From Valencia hispanica (lineage: Eukaryota; Chordata; Actinopteri; Cyprinodontiformes; Valenciidae): a stretch of 64,000 bases of DNA. The stretch lies in NCBI GenBank assembly GCA_963556495.2, contig OY747703.1:30404796-30468795 (forward strand), written 5' to 3'. The notes beneath the pieces are model-generated. The model did no database searches, was not told where the DNA came from, and worked only from the letters and a program-made list of their open reading frames with translations. The position numbers and the translations under genes are program-made. Positions within the stretch are counted from its first letter, which is position 1, and the number at the start of each line of letters is the position of its first letter. Positions 57,069 through 64,000 of this stretch are shown here, in pieces.

Positions 57069-57325
57069 CCATGTCATAAAGCTAGAATCATCTCGGACTG
57101 GTTTCTTGAACAAGACAATTAGTTCACTGTACTCAAATGGCCTGCACAGTCACCAGATCTTAATCCAATAGAGCACCTTTGGCATGTGGTGGAATGGGAG
57201 ATTCGCATCATGGATGTGCAGCCAACAAATCTGCAGCAACTGCCTGATGCTTTCATGTCAATATGGACCAAAATCTCTCAGGAATGTTTCCAGTACCTTG
57301 TTGAATCTTTGCCACGAAGGATTAA

Positions 57326-57950
57326 TGGTGTGTTCACACCGGTCAGCGCGTCCAGGCAGCGGCCCGGATGCGCTGATGGACCGTCGGAGCAGCTGCTGCA
57401 TGAAGTTGGGAAAACTGAACTTTAGGGCAGCAAACGCGGGGCGTCAACCAATTAGAGCAACTCTTTGTACTGACGTAGTTACTCCTTCCATGGGTGGATC
57501 GGCAAGTTTTTCATTCAAGATGGAGGATCAACTAACCGTCGCTGTGTGTAATGTTCGTGAATTGTATGACCCGTCTTCTTACAAAGACAGGAAGAGATCG
57601 GATCTTATTTGGAGGAAGATATCGGAGGATATTTGAATATTTGAGTGCCAGGTAAGCAGTTAAATATTTTCTTTTAACTTTCTTATGTGTTTAGACGACA
57701 TTGTCTGGCTTGTGTGGCTTCATTAATTTAATAAACCCAAGCCACTCGACATGAACCGCCATGTTGTAAACAACTAGCAACAGACAAATCCACGCCCGCA
57801 CGCTGACGTAATGACGTGATGTGCTGATGCCCCGACGCGCCGACGCAGACTACAAAGTGTGCAAGCAGCTGGGTTTTAATTTTAAAGCGTCGACTTTCGT
57901 CCGTTTGAGCGATTTGATGCCTGAACGCGCTGACCGGTGTGAACGTGCCA
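57326..57950. mobile_element. PIF/Harbinger MITE in Tc1 transposase
   Basis: 625 bp with inverted ends TGGTGTGTTCACACCGGTCA and, on the other strand, TGGCACGTTCACACCGGTCA. Flanked by TAA (57323-57325, 57951-57953), the TWA duplication expected of Harbinger. Removing it restores Tc1 sequence across the joint (RRI...AVLKAKGG). It retains a fragment of a MADF-type gene (57520-57651). Confidence 0.9.
57520..57651 (+). pseudogene. MADF/Myb-like first exon retained in the Harbinger MITE
   Basis: ATG 57520 reads MEDQLTVAVCNVRELYDPSS, then YKDRKRSDLIWRKISEDI and a TGA at 57634-57636; 15 bases later is a consensus donor CAG|GTAAGC. The Leu-Tyr-Asp and Trp-Arg-x-Ile spacing matches the start of a MADF domain, as carried by the DNA-binding second protein of Harbinger transposons. 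The stop probably arose by one substitution, since the frame otherwise reaches the donor. Confidence 0.65.
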
Positions 57951-58025
57951 TAAGGCAGTTCTGAAGGCAAAAGGGGGTCCAACCCGGTACTAGATAGATA
58001 GGTATACGCAATAAAGTAGCCAGTG

Positions 58026-59571
58026 AGTGTCTGTGTGTTTATGTGTGTGTGTATATTTGTCTCAACATCTTTTACTTTCCATAAAAGGCTTATGGGAATG
58101 AGTGTCAGTGGAAATGTTTCCTGCTGTCATTCACAGATGGCTTTTTCCAGATGTTGTTTGCTGGACATTTTCTTGCTTTAAATGCGGGTTCAATTGAGCT
58201 ACAATAGTTTTAAGACAAGGACAGTACTTGGCAAGGATAAGCTTTTTTTCTCTCTTATAAACTCTTGTTTGATGTTACCATTATCATTAAGTATCTTCAG
58301 AATGGTAGCTAACTTTCTATTCAGTATTTGTGTGTACAAGCTTATGGTATCGGTTTTTTGCATTCATGTGTCCCTGCTGCTGCTCAAAAAAAAACTTTGC
58401 ACTGTACACCTCGTTATTTAAACCCTTTGTGGAAAGATTTAAACAATGTGCATATCACGCAACAATAACAATAATCAAACTTTCACCCACAATATTTGAC
58501 AAAGCATAAACTATTAGTTTCATGGTATTCTGTTGTGTGTTTTCCATCTTTTATACCCTCTTGGATGAAACCTTGATGCATCAATCATCATTCTTTCTGA
58601 GCTCTAAATGAAACATGAGTCATGTTCCAAATAAAAAGCAATTTTCTGTTTTTTTTTCAAGGTTTTGTAAATACTACATTGTACATGAATTGTTTTTAAG
58701 GACACCCACTCCAGCTTGTGTTGCTGTTGATGTGGTGGAACTGTGTGCCTGCTACTGCTGTTTTATCAAATGAAATCAAAACTGTAAAAGCTCTGATGAT
58801 CAAGAGGTCTCTTACTATATTTTTCATATGATGGCCTGTATGTGTGTATTACGAGTGTAGTCTGATTCCTTGTATTGTTTTGATGATTTGAGATCAAACA
58901 GTTACAAGGACTCTTGCAGGGTTTCAAGGACTGTTAGTCTCACCATAGAGCAGCTATAAGGAGCTATGACTGTGATATAGTTTTTGCACAACCAGAGAAG
59001 ATCTGTAACATTTAACAAATTCAAGAAATGCAACATCTATAAAATCAACAAAGAGTGCAGCAAGAGGTGTGTCAGTACTGTCAGGATTACAGTAGAGAAT
59101 GAAAACAATATGATTTAGAATCTGATCTTAAAATGGCAAGAAGGAAGATAACTAGGGGAGCTAAACCTGCACCAGATTGTACTTTATTTCACAAAGGGTG
59201 AGAGATGAGAACATCTTGCCATATAATGCTGACAAGTAACTTTAGAATGAGTGCATACAATAAATATGAACAGAAAGCCAATTAATTGTTACTGATTCAA
59301 AATGGTTTTGTGAACTAAGTTTGAAGATAGGAAAATAATTTATAATAAAGACTAGTTTGGAAAAAAAAGGTCTAGACATGTACCTTTTTGAAAATCAGCT
59401 TGATGATAATATGACATTGCTGTATTACTCATTGCAGTGGGAAAGGTGGTGGGTGGAGGCTGGACCTGAACCATCACCAACAGTTTGATACCAGGATGTC
59501 CAGTTCAGCAACTGTAGTCATACAGAGTTTGCAAAAGATCAATGATAAATTCATTGCATGGTTCAGTATTA
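58026..59571. other. No recognised feature
   Basis: No frame with recognisable domains (79 codons at 58182-58421 is hydrophobic and motif-free). Confidence 0.5.
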
Positions 59572-59912
59572 GGCTGCACAGTGGCGCAGTTAGTAGCACT
59601 GTTGCCTGTTGGTAGCACTGTTGCCTTGTAGCAAGAAGGTCCTGGCTTCGAATCCCAGCCTGGGGTCTTTCTGCATGGAGTTTGCATGTTCTCGCTGTGC
59701 ATGCGTGGGTTCTCTCCGGGTACTCCAGCTTCCTGCCACAGTCCAAAAACATGACTTAGGTGAATTGGTTTTTCTAAATTGCCCTTAGGTAGGAGTGCAT
59801 GCATGGTTGTTTGTCCTGTATGTCTCTGTGTTGCCTTGTGATGGACTGGCGACCTGTGCAGGGTGTAGCCCGCCTCTCGCCCTGTGACTGCTGGAAATAG
59901 GCACCATGTTAT
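59572..59912 (+). repeat. SINE-like repeat, near full length
   Basis: Begins GGCTGCACAGTGGCGCAG (A-box-like), B-box-like CTTCGAATCCCAGCC (59646-59660), then GCATGGAGTTTGCATGTTCT, CCAAAAACATGACTTAGGTG, GATGGACTGGCGACCTGTGC and CTGTGACTGCTGGAAATAGG. Near the head a 16-bp block (GTAGCACTGTTGCCT) is duplicated at 59593-59607 and 59612-59626. The GGAT tail is missing. Confidence 0.8.
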
Positions 59913-61690
59913 TGGATAAGTACCGAAAGTCACAATTAAATAAGAGGGGGATGGGGGTGTGAGTGGCCCTGGCCGAGGTCTGCACTCTCTGAATGTTTTC
60001 CTAGTTTAGAAAATCCAAATTTTAATTATACTGATATTTGTTTATCTTCAAAATGTTTACTCCACTTTAATTGGGATTCAGTTACTTGTACGGGTGCATG
60101 GCATATCAAACTAGGACAAAATGTAAAAACACATTTAGCAAAAAATATTACTGAAGATATAGTTGTATAAACAGACATCAGAAATATGCATTTCTTTTAT
60201 AAATTACGTCAAATATAAATTATCCCATTCCTTCTGCTCTTGGCAGTTAATAAATTAAAAGAAGTGCAATGCACAGCAGTGAGACATGAAGCAGTACTTT
60301 TTATAAATATTGATTCAGGACTGCGTTAAGATGCCTGTCTTTGCTTGAGATACAGCAAGATGAAAACCAGCAAAGCTCATATTCATCATATGGTTGTCAT
60401 AAGAATCTTAGGACTTTTTCATGTTTATGTTTGGAGTTTTTTCTCTGAGTATTACAAATCAAAAAGCTGTCCCTGCATCAATGTCTAAATAAGTGAGAGG
60501 AATAGACAAAGTAAGAGAAAGATAAAGGGGAGGTTGTGGTCAGGTTAAGATTGAAATTTTAATTTGTTATCCATCTGGCCTTTTGTATGAACAGCCAACG
60601 AATTAGTAGGCTATTCAGTCTATTCCATTTTATAGGAAATGACACCAACTCCTTTATTAATTTTTTTGAAGTGTTTTTTCAGCATTAGAAAATGATTTAA
60701 TATCAGACTTTGTGCCTCAATGAGCATTTTAAAGATGGATATCATTTCCACATCATATTTTATCATTTTAATTCAGTTATAGGTTTATATCTATTATGAC
60801 CCCAATTCAAAAATCAGCTCTTTCAAACTTCACATTTATAATCTCACATAATACATCGAAAAACAATTATTTACATTGGCAAGAAATTTAATTAAAAATT
60901 ACATGGTATGAAAATGAACTGCAAAGTTTATAGTATGTAGCTTCTAGTTAAGCTTCCTGACAGGGATATAATTTCTGTGAGGGGACTGTGCTGGCTCATA
61001 CTGTACTGTGTACCATAGGACAATAATATATTTATATCTGGTAAAAAAGTAATATCAACGTGACAATAATGCTTGTCTATGCTTCAGTGAAGTTGGTGGC
61101 AATAATGAAACTTTCACTCAGTTTTTCAGCCACCACTAAAACTCAGAAGAAAAACCACAACAGTAACTTTACCATTTTCTCTTCAACCCACGTAGCAGTG
61201 AAAAGCAGAGTTTGCTCATTATATTTTTTCTTTAGTGGAAAAGCTATTTTCCAGCGCTTCCAACCAAACTGGGAAAAATGTGTCATGTTTAAAGAAAAAA
61301 AAGATTAGAAAATCAATACTGATCAATGCAGTTTCCATTTGTTTTTATTTTGTCTTGTATCCAAGTGAAAATTAGCAACTTTTTGTCATTTTATTTTTTT
61401 TCAAAATAAAGAAGTAGTAAAGTAAGAACTGTACTTTCACAAAAAAAAACAGCTCCATCACCTAATGCTAATAAAGAATAGAAATACATTTAAAATCATT
61501 AAGAATATCCTTAATTTGTTATTAAAATTATGATCAACATCAATATTGATATTATAGTAGTAGTGGCATTTTCTTTTCTTTTGCCTGTGCAAAAGAAATT
61601 AAAACTGCAAACTAGAATTTTTTTGGGGATCAATAAAATAAATTCCAAGATTAACAATATTAGTATGTTCTTGATACAGTGGCAGTAATC
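59913..61690. other. No recognised feature
   Basis: AT-rich. No supported genes or element ends. Confidence 0.5.
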
Positions 61691-61694
61691 CTGC

Positions 61695-62955
61695 AAAAAC
61701 CCTAATTTTGGTGAAACAGAAACTCCAGATGAATAATTATTTTAGAAACATCCTGTCCAGGAGTGATGTTGAGAAACTAGTCCATGCATTTGTTACCTCA
61801 AGGCTGGACTACTGTAATTCTTTACTATCAGGTAGTCCACAAAATGGCACTAAAAGCCTTCAGTTGATCCAAAATGTGGCAGCAAGAGTTCTGATGAATA
61901 TTAAAATGAGAGATCACAATTCTCCAGTTTTAGCTTCCCTTCATTGGCTCCCTGTTAAATCCAGAATAGAATTTTAGATCCTTCTTCTTACATACAAAGC
62001 ACTTAATAATCAAGCTCCATCATACGTCAGAGATCTAATTGTTCCATATGTTCCTAACAGATCACTTCGCTCTCAGACTGCAGGTTTACTTGTAGTTCCT
62101 AGGATTTTTAAAAGAATGGGAGGCTGATCTTTTAGTTATCAGGCTCCTCTCCTGTGGAACCAGCTCCTAGCTTTAGTCCGTGAGGCAGACACTCTGTCTA
62201 CTTTTAAGGCCAGGCTTAAAACTTTCCTTTTTGATAAATTTTATAGTTAGAGTGGCTAATGTCATCCTGACTTATCTCTGGAGTTATGCTGCTATAGGCT
62301 TAGACTGCTGGAGGACAGACTCACCAATTTTCTTCACTCTCCTAATTCCTTTTCTCCTACGACTCTCCAGTTGTATTACAGTACATTCTGTTATTTCGAC
62401 TGTTAACTTTGTTTTCTCTCAGTGTTTTTCTCTCCATAGAAGATATACCGGGCCTGGTATCCTGCTTAGCTGCAATGCCCTGTTGGACGGCGGAGGGGGG
62501 CATCGACTGAGTTTGATGCTCCCAGTAACTGAAAATCCACCGTGTCATGTTATCAACTTTTTACTTTCTGTAACATAGAAAGTACTCACATCAGATCCTT
62601 TGTTCCTTCTGTGTCTCTGCTATGTCTTCTCAAACCCCCAGACGGTCGTGGCAGATGGCCGCTCCTACTGAGCCAGGTTCTGTTAGAAGATTCTTCCTGT
62701 TAAAGGGGAGTTTTTCCTCTCCACCGTCGCTACATGCTTGCTCAGTATGAGGGATTGCTGAAGGATTGCTGTGGTTGGAAAGTCTGCATCAACGGGGCCC
62801 AACCTCACGCCAATGACTGACGCAATCTGCTGGGGTTCCTTAAATAGTAAACTTTTTAACTAATTGGAATGTTTGTATAAATGTATTGAAATGACTTCTT
62901 GTTAAGTGCCTTGAGATGACATCTGTTGTCAATTGGCGCTATATAAATAAATTTT
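61695..62955 (+). mobile_element. LINE, 5'-truncated, with ORF2 C-terminus and 3' end
   Basis: Carries the end of ORF2 followed by a 700-bp 3' region and a (TTTTC)n-like tail after TATATAAATAAA. Its 3' region is the reference for the partial copies at 10680-11205, 16312-16419 and 19495-19985. No target duplication was found. Confidence 0.85.
61708..62250 (+). pseudogene. LINE ORF2 C-terminal region
   Basis: Reads LVHAFVTSRLDYCNSLLSGS, LQLIQNVAARVLMNIKMRDH, VLASLHWLPVKSRIEF, stop at 61975-61977, then continues in frame with ILLLTYKALNNQAPSYVRDL, a second stop within the following segment, and PLLWNQLLALVREADTLSTF to the end FKARLKTFLFDKFYS. This is the conserved RT C-terminal domain of L2/CR1-group LINEs. 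Few lesions, so comparatively young. Confidence 0.85.
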
Positions 62956-63606
62956 CTTTTCTTTTGATCCAACAGCTGTTTTTGGGTTTATATGTTTCTT
63001 CTTTTTTAAAAGAAACAAACATGTAAGGAATACAAATACACTCAATAAAGTAAACTGCTCTAGAAGTTTTTACTCACTGAAAATTAGAAGTTCTAACGTT
63101 GATAAAGCACCCCACTACTGAAGAAAAGAAAAGACAAGAGCTTAGAGCAGAAGTGTTAGTCTATTCCTCTGTAATTTTAACATCCATCCTCGTGTCTACC
63201 TCTCTATTCATGTCTTTCTGTCCCCTGTCCTAGTGTTTACAACACAGCGTCATACAGCGACCCACTATCATCATTACTCTGACAGGTCCTGTACCAGATT
63301 TCTGTGTGAGGAAACACTTTCATTCCAAAAGTATTGCAGGAATTAACTCTTCTCACACTGGTTAGTAAATGGCAACAAGACGACTTGCATTGTAAGAGAA
63401 TGGCAGTAAAAAGAGTAATTAGTGCCAGGAGCTATCTTTTTGTGTCATGCCAATAAATAAATGCTACTGTATGGATGTTTGATGAGGCTTCCAACTCCAC
63501 AGTTGTTCTACATGAAAATATATTTAAACAAATGATGCCAGCCCACGCTTTGAGAATCCCAGCTTTGTATAATCTTAGACTGGTCTGTATATTCTCCACT
63601 GACCTT
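62956..63606. other. No recognised feature
   Basis: Ordinary AT-rich sequence with no repeat termini. Confidence 0.5.
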
Positions 63607-63945
63607 TAGAGGGGGTGACTGTGGCTCAGAAGTGAGGAGTTCGTCTTGTAACCAGAGGGTTGCCAGTTAAGCCCTGCTCCGTCCGTCTCAGTCGTTGTGT
63701 CCTTGGGCAAGACACTTCACCCTTCTGCCTACTGGTGATGGTCAGAGGGCCCGGTGGCGCCAGTGTTCGGCAGCCTCGCTTCTGTCAGTGTGCCCCAGGG
63801 CAGCTGTGGCTACAATGTAGCTTGCCATCACCAGTGTGTGAATTTGTGCATGAATGGGTGAATGATTGAATGTAGTGTGAAGCGTTTTGGGGTCCTCAAG
63901 GACTAAATAAAGTGCTATAAAAGAACAGGCCATTTACCTTTAACA
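63607..63945 (+). repeat. tRNA-derived SINE-like repeat
   Basis: GGTGACTGTGGCTCAGAAG (A-box-like), GTTGCCAGTTAAGCCCTG (decayed B-box), TCCTTGGGCAAGACACTTCA, GTGCCCCAGGGCAGCTGTGG, GTGAAGCGTTTTGGGGTCCT and a terminal AACAGGCCATTTACC. Same family as the minus-strand copy at 20624-20822. Confidence 0.85.
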
Positions 63946-64000
63946 AGATGTGTTTTCCAAAAAACAACTGCTTCTTCCTATTTTTCTGATTTTATAGTTT

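Larger units (their letters stand above)
54994..57990 (+). pseudogene. Tc1-like transposase, split by hAT and Harbinger
   Basis: Starts MGKIGDLSDFECGMVVGARR with a helix-turn-helix (LTISETADLLGFSRTTISSV). A stop at 55216-55218 and a frameshift near 55630 disrupt it. First catalytic Asp in VPWSDESRFLL (about 55456), second in YFQQDNVP (about 55730) just before the hAT. After the hAT the frame resumes with KARIISDWFLEQD-like residues, SPDLNPIEHLWH (Glu about 57171), and FQYLVESLPRRI up to the MITE, then AVLKAKGG beyond it. DD34E-type Tc1 transposase, inactive. Confidence 0.85.
54849..58025 (+). mobile_element. Decayed Tc1-like transposon carrying two later insertions
   Basis: The left end has CTCTGGCCACTTTATTAGGC; the right end, on the other strand, CACTGGCTACTTTATTGCGT. 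Inside is a broken transposase gene. A hAT (55747-57068) and a Harbinger MITE (57326-57950) are inserted within it, each with a diagnostic target duplication. Without them the Tc1 is about 1.2 kb. It is a different Tc1 family from 32018-33622. Confidence 0.85.

Overview
The window looks like teleost (ray-finned) fish nuclear DNA. It is AT-rich, has no bacterial-style gene packing, and is filled with repeat families typical of fish: Tc1-like, hAT, PIF/Harbinger and TTAA-type DNA transposons, L2/CR1-type LINEs with AATAAA-like 3' tails, tRNA-derived SINEs, a Ty3/gypsy remnant and long microsatellites. I found no convincing host protein-coding exon. The best reading is an intergenic or intronic stretch with dense transposon insertions, many nested. 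Species cannot be fixed from the sequence.

Layout. 1-3.0 kb: unassigned AT-rich DNA. 3.1-8.5 kb: one nearly full-length L2-type LINE with an intact esterase ORF1 and a wrecked ORF2; a Harbinger-like element (3-bp CTG duplication) sits in ORF2 and itself holds a LINE 3' end. 8.5-20.3 kb: LINE 3' ends on both strands, a degenerate LINE pol, SINE-like repeats, a gypsy gag-pro remnant (16.57-18.0 kb) and a GGAT/GGAA microsatellite. 20.6-26.2 kb: a Tc1 shell filled by a ZBED-type hAT, a TTAA MITE, a second hAT (24.73-25.64 kb) and a SINE with clear pol III boxes. 29.6-32.0 kb: a second LINE with a decayed ORF2. 32.02-33.62 kb: a complete Tc1 element with a full 339-residue DD34E transposase. 35.59-36.92 kb: a hAT with a perfect 8-bp duplication. 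38-43 kb: fossils of a hAT BED finger, a LINE RT, a Sleeping Beauty-like element and another Tc1, then a long (TA)n. 44 kb: a promoter-like patch followed by a splice donor. 48.2-52.2 kb: a foldback element with inverted minisatellite arms, interrupted by an IS630/Tc1-superfamily transposon whose transposase gene appears to have three exons. 54.85-58.03 kb: a decayed Tc1 carrying a hAT and a Harbinger MITE. 61.7-63.9 kb: a LINE C-terminus and a SINE.

How they work together: the DNA transposons encode (or once encoded) DDE transposases that act on their own terminal inverted repeats and supply transposition to the non-autonomous MITEs. The LINE ORF2 proteins (endonuclease plus reverse transcriptase) would have mobilised their own RNAs and probably the SINEs. 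Only two transposase genes look close to functional: the Tc1 at 32.4 kb (open) and the spliced gene at 49.4-51.1 kb (one apparent single-base deletion). Family names below rest on protein and terminus motifs read by eye; no database search was possible.
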